Below, piece by piece: positions 45,708 to 54,899 of a stretch of DNA of 64,000 bases. Below the pieces are notes generated by a model, which saw only the letters and a program-made list of their open reading frames with translations, made no database searches and was not told where the DNA came from. Both the position numbers and the translations under genes were made by a program. How positions within the stretch are numbered: the stretch's first letter is position 1; every line of letters begins with the position of its first letter. The stretch covers positions 8,007 through 72,006 of the forward strand of contig CAYNLI010000002.1 in the NCBI GenBank assembly GCA_964398035.1. Reading direction: 5' to 3'. The DNA comes from Saonia sp964398035 (GTDB lineage: Bacteria > Bacteroidota > Bacteroidia > Flavobacteriales > Flavobacteriaceae).

Positions 45708-48329
45708 TTGTCCAAAACAGAAAAAACAAAAAAGGTAACGCCTTTAATGAAGCAGTACAATACCATCAAGACTAAATATCCTGATGCCCTATTGCTTTTT
45801 CGTGTAGGTGATTTTTATGAGACATTTGGTCCAGATGCAGTCAAGGCATCCAAAATATTAGGCATTATCCTTACACATAGAAACAATGGTGGCGAGAAAA
45901 TAGAATTGGCAGGTTTTCCTCATCATTCCTTGAACACCTATTTGCCCAAATTGGTAAAAGCAGGGCAAAGGGTTGCCATTTGTGATCAATTGGAAGATCC
46001 AAAAATGACCAAGACCATTGTAAAAAGGGGAGTTACAGAACTTGTTACCCCTGGCGTGGCCTTTAATGATGATATTCTTAGCGCCAAGACCAACAATTTT
46101 TTGTGCGCTGTCCATTTTGGCAGAAAATTAATCGGTATTTCTTTTTTAGACATCTCTACTGGGGAATTCCTGACCTATGAGGGCAATGAAGAGCAAATAG
46201 ACAAGCTGTTGCAAAACTTTTTACCTAATGAGGTATTGGTCTCCAAAGTTCATAAAAAGGAATTTTTGGACGTGTTCGGGCATCAATTCCATACCTTTTA
46301 TATGGAAGATTGGGTCTATCAAGAAGATTATGCCATAGAGACCCTTACCAATCATTTTAAAACAGCCACCTTAAAAGGTTTTGGCGTGGCCAATTTATAT
46401 CACGGCATAGTAGCATCTGGTGTGGTGCTGCACTACCTTTCTGAAACGCAGCACAGGCAATTACAGCATATAAACAAACTACAGCGCATTGCTGAAGAGG
46501 AATACATTTGGATGGATAGGTTCACCATTAAAAACTTAGAACTGCACCATTCCACCAATCTTAATGCGGTCACCCTTATAGATATCATTGACAAAACCAT
46601 TTCTCCAATGGGAGGGCGTTTGTTAAAACGATGGTTAGCACTGCCGCTTAAAAATATTGAGAAAATACGCCGAAGGCACCAAGTGATTGCCCATTTGTCC
46701 TCTAATAAAACCACTCTTGGAAAATTGCAACAATGGCTAAAACAAATAGGGGATATAGAACGATTGATCTCTAAAGTAGCCACAGGTAAAATTAACCCCA
46801 AAGAAGTAATTCAGCTTAAAAATTCTTTGGAAGCTATTGTGCCCATAAAACAATTGGCCTCCCAAAGTGAGAATGAAGCCTTAAAACTCATAGGAGACCA
46901 GTTACATTCCTGTAATCTGCTACGCGATAAAATAAAGGAGCTCCTAAATGAAGAAGCCCCTGTACATATTCCCAAAGGAAAAACCATTGCTGATGGATAT
47001 TCTGAAGAGTTGGATGAACTTAGAGGAATGGCATTTTCTGGCAAGGATTATTTAAACAAAATGTTGGAACGGGAAACCAAGAGAACGGGAATAACTTCTC
47101 TTAAAATAGCGTCTAACAATGTTTTTGGTTATTATATAGAAGTCCGAAACACTCATAAAGACAAGGTTCCAAAGGAATGGATCAGAAAACAGACCTTGGT
47201 CAATGCAGAACGATACATCACTGAGGAACTCAAGGAATATGAAGGTAAAATACTGGGAGCCGAAGAGCGTATTCTAAGTTTGGAACAGCAATTATTTTCA
47301 CAGCTCATTGTATGGATGCAGGAATATATAAGCCCTGTTCAAAACAATGCCCAGCTCATTGCACAATTGGATTGCCTTTGCGGATTTACCCAATTGGCCA
47401 CGGAAAACAATTATGTGGAACCTTCTCTAAATGATTCCACAGAAATAGAAATTATAAATGGACGGCATCCCGTTATTGAAAAACAATTGCCTTTGGGAGA
47501 AACCTATATTCCCAATGATGTGATCTTAAATAGGGACAATCAACAAATCATTATGATCACTGGACCCAATATGAGCGGTAAGTCGGCTATATTACGCCAG
47601 ACCGCTTTAATTGTACTATTGGCGCAGATGGGAAGTTTTGTTCCCGCAGAAGCTGCAAACATTGGTTATGTGGACAAAATTTTTACCCGTGTGGGTGCAA
47701 GTGACAATATTTCTATGGGAGAATCCACTTTTATGGTGGAAATGAACGAGACCGCATCTATACTAAACAACTTATCCGAACGTAGTTTGGTTCTATTGGA
47801 TGAAATTGGTCGCGGCACCAGTACCTATGATGGTATTTCCATTGCTTGGGCCATTTCTGAATATTTGCACGAACACCCAGCAAGAGCAAAAACATTGTTT
47901 GCAACACATTATCACGAACTTAATGAAATGTGCAACACCTTTGAGCGCATTAAAAACTATAATGTATCAATAAAAGAGTTAAAAGACAATGTGCTTTTCT
48001 TAAGAAAACTCACCCCTGGCGGCAGTGAGCACAGTTTTGGTATCCATGTGGCCAAAATGGCGGGAATGCCCCAACAGGTGATACAAAAAGCAAACAAAAT
48101 ATTAAAGAAGTTAGAGAAATCCCATTCCAGCGAAGAACTAACAGATAAATTGCAATCCGTACAAGATGAGATGCAGTTGAGCTTTTTTAATCTAGACGAC
48201 CCCCTTTTGGAGCAAATAAAGGAGGAAATCATTCATTTAGACATTAATACATTGACTCCTGTTGAAGCACTTATGAAGTTAAATGAAATTAAACGCATGC
48301 TGACCAAAAAAGGGAAAGCCACTTCTTAG
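45708..48329 (+). CDS. mutS: DNA mismatch repair protein MutS
   Basis: The 873-aa ATPase recognises mispairs. The mismatch-binding Phe-X-Glu lies in FRVGDFYETFG (about residues 31-41). Core and clamp domains follow. The ATPase has Walker A GPNMSGKSA (from residue 619), the STFMVEMNET signature and DEIGRGTSTYDG. The C-terminus has the helix-turn-helix dimerisation region (HSFGIHVAKMAGMP). The start is a TTG (LSKTEKTKKVTPLMKQYN); the first ATG, at 45747, would cut the conserved VTPLMKQY segment. No strong ribosome binding site is seen. Confidence 0.95.
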   Translation: MSKTEKTKKVTPLMKQYNTIKTKYPDALLLFRVGDFYETFGPDAVKASKILGIILTHRNNGGEKIELAGFPHHSLNTYLPKLVKAGQRVAICDQLEDPKMTKTIVKRGVTELVTPGVAFNDDILSAKTNNFLCAVHFGRKLIGISFLDISTGEFLTYEGNEEQIDKLLQNFLPNEVLVSKVHKKEFLDVFGHQFHTFYMEDWVYQEDYAIETLTNHFKTATLKGFGVANLYHGIVASGVVLHYLSETQHRQLQHINKLQRIAEEEYIWMDRFTIKNLELHHSTNLNAVTLIDIIDKTISPMGGRLLKRWLALPLKNIEKIRRRHQVIAHLSSNKTTLGKLQQWLKQIGDIERLISKVATGKINPKEVIQLKNSLEAIVPIKQLASQSENEALKLIGDQLHSCNLLRDKIKELLNEEAPVHIPKGKTIADGYSEELDELRGMAFSGKDYLNKMLERETKRTGITSLKIASNNVFGYYIEVRNTHKDKVPKEWIRKQTLVNAERYITEELKEYEGKILGAEERILSLEQQLFSQLIVWMQEYISPVQNNAQLIAQLDCLCGFTQLATENNYVEPSLNDSTEIEIINGRHPVIEKQLPLGETYIPNDVILNRDNQQIIMITGPNMSGKSAILRQTALIVLLAQMGSFVPAEAANIGYVDKIFTRVGASDNISMGESTFMVEMNETASILNNLSERSLVLLDEIGRGTSTYDGISIAWAISEYLHEHPARAKTLFATHYHELNEMCNTFERIKNYNVSIKELKDNVLFLRKLTPGGSEHSFGIHVAKMAGMPQQVIQKANKILKKLEKSHSSEELTDKLQSVQDEMQLSFFNLDDPLLEQIKEEIIHLDINTLTPVEALMKLNEIKRMLTKKGKATS

Positions 48330-48372
48330 TTTAGCTCCATATTTTTTATTTCTTTTTTTGACAAAAATTGCT

Positions 48373-48401
48373 TTGCTTTTTATAGAATTATATTAAATTT
48401 G
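48373..48401 (+). promoter_or_regulatory. promoter of the tRNA-Gly/tRNA-Leu unit
   Basis: TTG (48373-48375) and TAAATTTG (48394-48401) are 18 bases apart, a full match to the Bacteroidota consensus. They lie 40 bases upstream of tRNA-Gly. Confidence 0.65.
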
Positions 48402-48440
48402 CACCCGCATCTTTTAGGAGATGCCCACGTTCATAAAAAT

Positions 48441-48512
48441 GCGAAAGTAGCTCAGGGGTAGAGCATCACCTTGCCAAGGTGGAGGTCGAGGGTTCGAATC
48501 CCTTTTTTCGCT
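48441..48512 (+). tRNA. tRNA-Gly (anticodon GCC)
   Basis: A 72-nt cloverleaf: acceptor GCGAAAG pairs with TTTTCGC, D-arm AGCTCAGGGGTAGAGCA, anticodon loop TTGCCAA with GCC, T-arm GGGTTCGAATCCC. Discriminator T. CCA is not encoded. It lies 37 bases before tRNA-Leu. Confidence 0.95.
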
Positions 48513-48549
48513 CATTGTTACCAATTGGCTGTTAGGACTAACAGTACTG

Positions 48550-48634
48550 GCTCGAGTGGTGGAATTGGTAGACACGTTGGACTTAAAATCCAATGGCCGT
48601 AACGGCCGTATGGGTTCAAGTCCCATCTCGAGTA
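48550..48634 (+). tRNA. tRNA-Leu (anticodon TAA)
   Basis: An 85-nt class II tRNA: acceptor GCTCGAG pairs with CTCGAGT (one G-T pair), anticodon stem-loop TTGGACTTAAAATCCAA with TAA, long variable arm GGCCGTAACGGCC, T-arm GGGTTCAAGTCCC, discriminator A. Accessory genes begin just downstream. Confidence 0.95.
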
Positions 48635-48644
48635 CAAGGGAGAT

Positions 48645-48670
48645 AGCCGAGGTTTTACCTCGGCTTTTTC
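48645..48670 (+). terminator. terminator after the tRNA unit
   Basis: AGCCGAGGT (48645-48653) pairs with ACCTCGGCT (48657-48665) and is followed by Ts, 10 bases after tRNA-Leu. Confidence 0.85.
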
Positions 48671-48744
48671 ATGCTCAAAAATGCACGTGGTACAACAGAA
48701 TCAAGTATAAAACTTGGGGACTAGTGAAAATTATGCGTAAATTT

Positions 48745-48790
48745 TAGTTAGCCTATTAGAGGGAAAATGTAATATCTCTGACACCTCTAA
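48745..48790. repeat. degenerate 46-bp repeat, left copy, at the PUL edge
   Basis: It resembles 61480-61524 on the other side of the polysaccharide locus, at about 33 of 46 positions by my alignment. Both start TAGTTA and contain inverted arms (TTAGAGG / CCTCTAA here) around a spacer of exactly 21 bases. It lies 110 bases downstream of tRNA-Leu. Confidence 0.45.
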
Positions 48791-48818
48791 TGAGTTCTAA
48801 ACTCTTTTATTTTAGCAT

Positions 48819-48850
48819 TAAAAAGGGGGCAAACATAAAATTTCGCCCTC
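48819..48850 (-). terminator. terminator of the ECF sigma factor gene
   Basis: On the minus strand GAGGGC pairs with GCCCCC (one mismatch) and TTTTT follows, directly after the sigma factor stop. Confidence 0.5.
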
Positions 48851-48855
48851 AATTT

Positions 48856-49398
48856 TTACGTTTGACCCGAAGTCTGATTAAAGCCATCCCTGATTTTTTT
48901 ATAAGCGACACGCATTTGTGATTCAACTGTTTTTATCGAAATATTTAAGATATCGGCGATTTCCTTATATTTTTTACCTTCTATTTTGCTCAAAAGCAAG
49001 ATCTGCTTGCAACGCGGGGGCAAATTTTCTATCAATAATACTAATTTAGCGGTTCTATCACTTACGAGCTCCGCTGTCTCATTGAGACGGTCATCTAAAG
49101 CTTTTTGCTTCAATTCATCAAAAACTTTGGTTTTATATCGATTCTTTCTATGCTGATCGATATATAAATTTCGTGCTGTTTTGAATAGGTAATTTTTCAG
49201 AGAAGGCCTATCTAATAGAGATTTTCTATTGTCCCATACTACAATAAAACTATTTTGAACAATATCCTTGGCCTCCTGATGATTATGGGTAAACGTGGTT
49301 ATGTAGGCTAATAATGGTCCATATAGACTTTTGAAAATTATTTTAAAAGCTGCGTGATCTACATATTCTATTTTAAGTGCCGATTCATCCTTGTTCAT
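48856..49398 (-). CDS. ECF RNA polymerase sigma factor (FecI-like)
   Basis: The 180-aa protein has sigma-70 region 2 (about residues 20-85; AKDIVQNSFIVVWDNRKSL) and region 4 (about 115-170; LPPRCKQILLLSKIEGKKYKEIADILNISIKTVESQM, cited in part). This is the Bacteroidota type that works with a FecR anti-sigma factor. FecR and the SusC with an STN domain follow on the opposite strand, so it should switch on the polysaccharide locus when substrate binds. In most such loci sigma and fecR point the same way; here they diverge, with an IS1595-like remnant between them. Confidence 0.9.
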   Translation of the reverse strand: MNKDESALKIEYVDHAAFKIIFKSLYGPLLAYITTFTHNHQEAKDIVQNSFIVVWDNRKSLLDRPSLKNYLFKTARNLYIDQHRKNRYKTKVFDELKQKALDDRLNETAELVSDRTAKLVLLIENLPPRCKQILLLSKIEGKKYKEIADILNISIKTVESQMRVAYKKIRDGFNQTSGQT

Positions 49399-49463
49399 AA
49401 AACATTTTTTCGACTTAGTCGCTTTGTTAAGTGCATCATTTAGGACAAACTTAAGAATAAAAT

Positions 49464-49735
49464 ATGGAGCAAAAAATCAAGAACCTCTCACTTTTCGAAC
49501 TCAGGGAGCGTTTCTCAGATGGCGAGAGCTCCCTTTCCACTTTTCGAAACTTAAATTTGGGGCGATGACTTCTAATGTCGTAAGTGCGACCACTATGTAT
49601 GACATCTGTTAGGACTATCTGAACGAATACTGTTATAATTTCAACAGGATTTTTGTAAAGAAGCAGGTATTCGACAATCTGGAGCCACGAATGGCAAAGA
49701 CCTCACCCTGCTATATCAAAAATATTAGCACTTAA
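49464..49735 (+). mobile_element. IS1595-like transposase remnant (both ends, middle deleted)
   Basis: Frame 49464-49568 (MEQKIKNLSLFELRERF then SDGESSL) resembles the N-terminus of ISXO2/IS1595 transposases. Frame 49613-49735 (DYLNEYCYNFNRIF then KKQVFDNLEPRM) resembles their C-terminus (YLDEFCYRFNRR type). The catalytic centre is gone and the two pieces are in different frames. It fills most of the 464-base gap between the sigma factor and fecR. Identification is by motif memory. Confidence 0.55.
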
Positions 49736-49862
49736 GCGCCTAAGTCAATAACTTTTTTGACCTTCAACCAAGGGAAGCCCACAACAACTATTGAAAAAAT
49801 ATTTCATTTTCTTTTAAGGGTTTATTGATAACGGATCGTTTTAATCATATAATAACCATGTA

Positions 49863-51026
49863 ATGAGTAATTCATTAGAAAAATTAATTGTAAAATACTT
49901 TACTGATTCCCTCTCTCCAGCGGAATTATCAAGACTATCTGACTTGTTAAAAGATGTAAAGAAACAACAAGTATTCGAAGAGTATACCAGAAATTATTAT
50001 GACCTGAACTCTACTTTACAACGCGTGAACCTAGATGAAACACATAGTGACTTGCTAGGAAAAATAGAATGGACTAGGAGACATAATAAATTTTCTTATA
50101 AAAAGTGGTATAAGATTGCAGCTGTTTTTATAGCTATAATCGGGATGAGCCATTTTCTTTTTTTAACATTTAATGATTTTTTCAAAGATAAAATAGATGA
50201 TAACGAGATTACCTTAACACTTGAGAATGGGGATGTCAAAGTAATCTTAGAAGGTGACAATGAGAATATCGTAAATAACGAGGGGCTGGTGGTAGGAAAA
50301 CAAGAAGGAACAAAGTTGATTTATAGAAATAACAAAAATGCTAGTACTGATTCTATAGAGGATCTTGTGTACAATGAACTAGCAGTTCCTTACGGGAAAA
50401 CGTTTCGATTGACCTTATCGGATGGGACTCTGGTGCATTTAAATGCGGGAACTACCATAAGATACCCAGTAAAATTTCTAGAAAATGGAGATAGACAAAT
50501 TTATTTGAACGGCGAGGCGTATTTTGAGGTAGCACATGACAAAGACCACCCCTTTATTGCAAACACCAAAGAAATGAAGATAAGGGTTTTGGGTACTAGC
50601 TTTAATATAAGTTCTTATAACGAAGATAGTTTGATAAATACTGTATTGATCGAAGGTTCCGTAGCCCTATATAAGAATGATGAAGTTTTTGATGATAAAA
50701 CCTCGATTTCATTGGTTCCTGGTCAGGTTGCCTCTTGGGACAAGGTAGAAAAACAGCTCCAAATCAGTGAGAGTGATATTGATGAATATATAGCTTGGAC
50801 CAGAGGAAAGCTATTGTTCAAGGTCAGGCCTTTTTCAGAAATCAGAAAAGTGCTCGAAAGGCACTATAATATATCGATAATCAATAATTATAAATTTTTA
50901 GATGATCAACGGTTTTTTGCGAAATTCGATACAGAAACCATTGAACAGGTGTTGATTTCATTTCAGAGCGGTCAACCCTTTTCATTTGAGATAAACGGAA
51001 GTAATATACTAATCAATGAACCTTAA
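49863..51026 (+). CDS. FecR family anti-sigma factor
   Basis: A 387-aa inner-membrane protein: cytoplasmic N-terminal part (1-78) that should bind the ECF sigma factor, one helix (about 79-100, KIAAVFIAIIGMSHFLFLTF), a periplasmic FecR domain (about 170-275; TLSDGTLVHLNAGTTIRYPVKF, ILVEGSVALY-type strands) and a C-terminal DUF4974 domain (about 315-385). It should pass a signal from the STN domain of the SusC protein to the sigma factor. It precedes susC by 317 bases. Confidence 0.92.
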   Translation: MSNSLEKLIVKYFTDSLSPAELSRLSDLLKDVKKQQVFEEYTRNYYDLNSTLQRVNLDETHSDLLGKIEWTRRHNKFSYKKWYKIAAVFIAIIGMSHFLFLTFNDFFKDKIDDNEITLTLENGDVKVILEGDNENIVNNEGLVVGKQEGTKLIYRNNKNASTDSIEDLVYNELAVPYGKTFRLTLSDGTLVHLNAGTTIRYPVKFLENGDRQIYLNGEAYFEVAHDKDHPFIANTKEMKIRVLGTSFNISSYNEDSLINTVLIEGSVALYKNDEVFDDKTSISLVPGQVASWDKVEKQLQISESDIDEYIAWTRGKLLFKVRPFSEIRKVLERHYNISIINNYKFLDDQRFFAKFDTETIEQVLISFQSGQPFSFEINGSNILINEP

Positions 51027-51343
51027 AAACAAATGCCAATGCAATAGATATTTTAAAGGCTATTGAATTATATCCTTTGTGTTTTTATCATACCACACTT
51101 TTACGCATTATTTTGATAATACCTCATCGAATAGCGATGTTATTCTCTTTAATTCCACTTTGGTTTTGTATTAAAGTTTGCTGTCATAATTTCATGAATA
51201 CAATTCAAATTAGTCTCTAGACAACCAAAATCAACTATTTAGGATTGCTTTATACAAAAAATCGAGAAATGCTGCAACATTTCCCGACTTCATAAAGTGA
51301 TTTAATTAATGAGTAATTAACTCACCAAATACACTACGAAAAT
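51027..51343. other. intergenic region between fecR and susC
   Basis: No gene is seen. It holds two hairpins: CATCG / CGATG around AATAG (about 51125-51139), and CGAGAAATG / CATTTCCCG around CTGCAA with one mismatch (about 51271-51294). The second lies about 50 bases before the susC start and may be a leader structure or a terminator. The promoter of susC, perhaps read by the ECF sigma factor, should be here, but no consensus match is evident. Confidence 0.4.
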
Positions 51344-54300
51344 ATGAAAAGATTCATAATATGGAGAATACTTCTGTTTATTCTCGCAAAATTTAGCTTA
51401 AAAATGAAATTGACAACCTTGTTGCTTATTATTTCATTGTTTAGGGTCCAAGCAGGTATATATTCACAGAATACGTTAATTTCTTTAAATCTGAAATCTG
51501 TTAAAGTAATTATGGCTCTTGAAAAAATAGAGTCTCAAAGCCAATTTAAATTTTTGGTGAATGAGAATGTCATTCATGATTTTGGCTTGGTTTCGATAAA
51601 GATCAAGCGAAAGCGTATCGAAAAGGTACTAGATGAGTTATTTTCAGATACCAACATAACATATAAGATAATTGACCGTCAGATTGTCTTAAGAAAAAGG
51701 AGAATGAATAATAAAGTGGTTCCAAAGACCATCGAGAAGAAAAACTATCTACAGAGTAGTATCCAAGGAACCATTACTGATGAAAAAGGTCAACCCTTAC
51801 CTGGGGCCAGTATTATTGAAAAAGGTACTACGAACGGAGCCCAATCTGATTTTGATGGTAATTTCTCATTGCTATTAGTTAATCAAAATGCAACTTTAGT
51901 GATTTCTTATATAGGTTTTGCAACTAAGGAAGTCGTTATCGATGGGCAAACAAACCTTGCCATAGCCTTGGAAGAAGATACTGCTGGTCTTGATGAAGTA
52001 GTAGTGGTTGGTTATGGTGCCCAAAAAAAAATAAACTTAACTGGAGCCATCGCAACAACATCAGGGAAGGTTCTTGAAAACCGTGCCATATCCAATGTAT
52101 TGGAAGGTTTGCAGGGAACTGTTGGAGGATTGAACATTACCAATTCCAATGGCGGACCAGGTAGTGCTCCTAAAATTAATATTAGAGGAGCTACCTCTAT
52201 TAACGGGGGTTCACCTTTGGTTCTTGTAGATGGAGCCCAAATGAATCTTAGTCAAGTCAATCCTAATGACATCGAAAGCATATCTGTTTTAAAAGATGCG
52301 GCTTCCGCAGCTATTTATGGTTCAAGGGCAGCATATGGTGTAATATTAGTTACTACAAAAAAAGGAAAAAGGAATACCAAAACTAGAGTCACCTATAGTA
52401 GTAGTACCTACCTGTCAAAACCAACCACATTGCCAAAAAAATCCGACAGTTATAAATTTGCTTTGTATGTTAACGAAATGAGGAGAAGTGACAACAAAAG
52501 CACCCCGTTTAATAATGAACATCTTGCATTGATCAAAGCAACTGTGAATGGGACAGGGGTTTCTGGTGTGAATTACACGCTTAAACCTGGTAATAGTGGT
52601 GCTTATTATGAACATGCTAATACCAATTGGTCAGATTTGGTGTTCAATGATGCGGCACTTGGCCGCATCCATAACCTTTCAGTTTCTGGAGGTTCTAAAA
52701 AAACAAGCTATCACACCTCTTTTGGCTATACTGGATTTGATGGTGTAGTGAAAGTCGGGGGAGATAACTACAAAAGATACAACATTAACCTAAAGTTGGA
52801 TACAGATGTTTTTAAATGGCTAACCTCCTATTTTCAAGTGAATTTTTCAAAAGAATCTATTAATAGTTATAATGCAGTACCAGGACATGGGAGCAATTTA
52901 TTCCATACTGTATGGAGAGCTCGCCCTATCCTGACACCTACTTTTGAGAAGGATGGCACTACCTATCCAACTTTTATACGACTAAACCCTGTGAGCACCT
53001 TGCTGAATTCAGGACGGAAAATTATCTCCAAATATAATTTAAATACCAAATTTGGGCTGAAAATGACTTTTGGAAAGATTGGTGTTTTTTCAAACTTCAC
53101 ATACAATCCATATTTTTTCGAGGCAGTTGAGAATAATAAATCCATAAAATCCTTAATTCCTTGGAAACCCAATAACCCTATACGTGAAGATGGTAAACCT
53201 GAATATGTTAGAAAGAGAAATGGAGTAGACAATTATTATGCTTTTGATGCATACACCCAATACGAAAATACTTTTAACGATAAACATTATTTAAAAGCAA
53301 TGGTCGGGTATAATCAAGAATGGAAAACATTGTCGAACGTTATTGCTTATAATACAGATTTAATCAGCCCCGATGTTATTTCCTTGACCAATACCACAGG
53401 GGAACATCCAATTGTTTCAGATGCCTATAATCAGTGGGCCTTGAGAGGTGCGTTTATGCGTCTTAATTACACATTCAAAGATAGGTATCTTATAGAAGTA
53501 AATGGTAGATACGATGGGTCATCACGCTTTAAAAAAGATGACCGTTTTGGTTTTTTTCCTTCAATTTCAGCAGGATGGCGAATATCTGAGGAAGTATTTA
53601 TGAACAATGTATCCTTTGTTGATAATTTTAAATTGCGTGCCTCGTACGGTTCGTTGGGTAATCAAAGTGTTAATACATTATATCCTATTTCAGAATATCA
53701 AACTATTTCTCAAGTAAGATATGGTCTTGATGGAGCAAGACCAGTTGGACTACAACCCGGTAATCCGTTGGCGAGTTCTCGTACATGGGAAACCGTTTCG
53801 ACCATTAATTATGGTCTAGATGCCACCCTGTTTAGAGGTTTGAACCTTACGTTTGATATCTATAAACGAACTACTGAAGATATGTTGGTCTCCGGGGATG
53901 CTCTTCCAGGAGTATATGGGGCAAATACCCCTCAAAAAAATGCTGCCGATCTTGAAGTGAATGGTTGGGAAGCCTCCTTGAGCTGGAGGAATCAATTAGA
54001 CAACGGAATCAAATATAATATAGGGTTTATGCTATCTGATTGGAAAGGTGAGATTACCAAATTTGAAAACCCTACCAAATCACTTTCAAAAGCATTCTAT
54101 AAGGGTGAAACGATAGGTCAAATATGGGGGTATGAAACTATGGGCTTGTTCCAAACACCTGAAGAAATTGCAACAGCAGCAGACCATTCACCCCTTGGAG
54201 CAGGTAATTTAGTAGCCCCAGGAGATGTGCACTATGCCGATTTGAACAATGATGGTGAAATAAACCCAGGAGACGACACCGTGGATAACCCTGGTGATCG

Positions 54301-54877
54301 TAAAATAATCGGCAACATGACACCCCGATATAGTTATGGTATCCGAGGGGAGGTAGATTGGAAAGGCTTTGATTTTAACTTCTTTTTCCAAGGAGTGGGT
54401 AAAAGAGATTTTTGGTTAACAGGTCCGCTTGTATTTGGAGGTACACAAGGTTATGGAAATTCAATCGTTACAGATGAGTTATATAATAATATTTGGAGTG
54501 ATGGCACATTTGGTATACCCGAAAACCGCAATGCATTTTATTTTAGGCCGAGTGAAGGTGCGGTCTCTAGACGAAATAGCCAAATACAAACACGCTATCT
54601 ACAAAATGCCGCTTATTTGCGCCTTAAAAACATAACACTAGGGTATTCCTTGCCGAATACTTTAGTCAATAAGATTGGTATTTCGGGTTGCAGGTTATAC
54701 CTCTCAGCCGAGAATATGCTGACTTTTACAAAGTTGAAATCTAATTTCGATCCCGAGGTGTTAGTTCTCAATGAATCAGGACAGGGTGCTACAAGCCCGA
54801 GAATTGGTGATTCTCAGACCGGAAAATCTTATCCGATATCCAAACGACTATTGCTTGGAATCAAACTTAATTTTTAA
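51344..54877 (+). CDS. SusC/RagA family TonB-linked outer membrane transporter with N-terminal STN domain
   Basis: A 1177-aa transporter: signal sequence (about 21-40), secretin/TonB short N-terminal (STN) domain (about 46-118), CarboxypepD_reg-like domain (138-215), TonB box-like DEVVVVGYG (about 223-231), plug (LEGLQGTVGGLNITNSNGG) and 22-stranded barrel ending in GIKLNF. It should import oligosaccharides with the SusD partner. The STN domain is the extra module of signalling transporters that contact FecR, which matches the neighbouring genes. Confidence 0.95.
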   Translation: MKRFIIWRILLFILAKFSLKMKLTTLLLIISLFRVQAGIYSQNTLISLNLKSVKVIMALEKIESQSQFKFLVNENVIHDFGLVSIKIKRKRIEKVLDELFSDTNITYKIIDRQIVLRKRRMNNKVVPKTIEKKNYLQSSIQGTITDEKGQPLPGASIIEKGTTNGAQSDFDGNFSLLLVNQNATLVISYIGFATKEVVIDGQTNLAIALEEDTAGLDEVVVVGYGAQKKINLTGAIATTSGKVLENRAISNVLEGLQGTVGGLNITNSNGGPGSAPKINIRGATSINGGSPLVLVDGAQMNLSQVNPNDIESISVLKDAASAAIYGSRAAYGVILVTTKKGKRNTKTRVTYSSSTYLSKPTTLPKKSDSYKFALYVNEMRRSDNKSTPFNNEHLALIKATVNGTGVSGVNYTLKPGNSGAYYEHANTNWSDLVFNDAALGRIHNLSVSGGSKKTSYHTSFGYTGFDGVVKVGGDNYKRYNINLKLDTDVFKWLTSYFQVNFSKESINSYNAVPGHGSNLFHTVWRARPILTPTFEKDGTTYPTFIRLNPVSTLLNSGRKIISKYNLNTKFGLKMTFGKIGVFSNFTYNPYFFEAVENNKSIKSLIPWKPNNPIREDGKPEYVRKRNGVDNYYAFDAYTQYENTFNDKHYLKAMVGYNQEWKTLSNVIAYNTDLISPDVISLTNTTGEHPIVSDAYNQWALRGAFMRLNYTFKDRYLIEVNGRYDGSSRFKKDDRFGFFPSISAGWRISEEVFMNNVSFVDNFKLRASYGSLGNQSVNTLYPISEYQTISQVRYGLDGARPVGLQPGNPLASSRTWETVSTINYGLDATLFRGLNLTFDIYKRTTEDMLVSGDALPGVYGANTPQKNAADLEVNGWEASLSWRNQLDNGIKYNIGFMLSDWKGEITKFENPTKSLSKAFYKGETIGQIWGYETMGLFQTPEEIATAADHSPLGAGNLVAPGDVHYADLNNDGEINPGDDTVDNPGDRKIIGNMTPRYSYGIRGEVDWKGFDFNFFFQGVGKRDFWLTGPLVFGGTQGYGNSIVTDELYNNIWSDGTFGIPENRNAFYFRPSEGAVSRRNSQIQTRYLQNAAYLRLKNITLGYSLPNTLVNKIGISGCRLYLSAENMLTFTKLKSNFDPEVLVLNESGQGATSPRIGDSQTGKSYPISKRLLLGIKLNF

Positions 54878-54899
54878 TTCACCTTAAATATTTAATAAA

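Noticed and set aside
48414..48626. 70-codon antisense reading frame
   Set aside because: It runs across both tRNA genes on the opposite strand.
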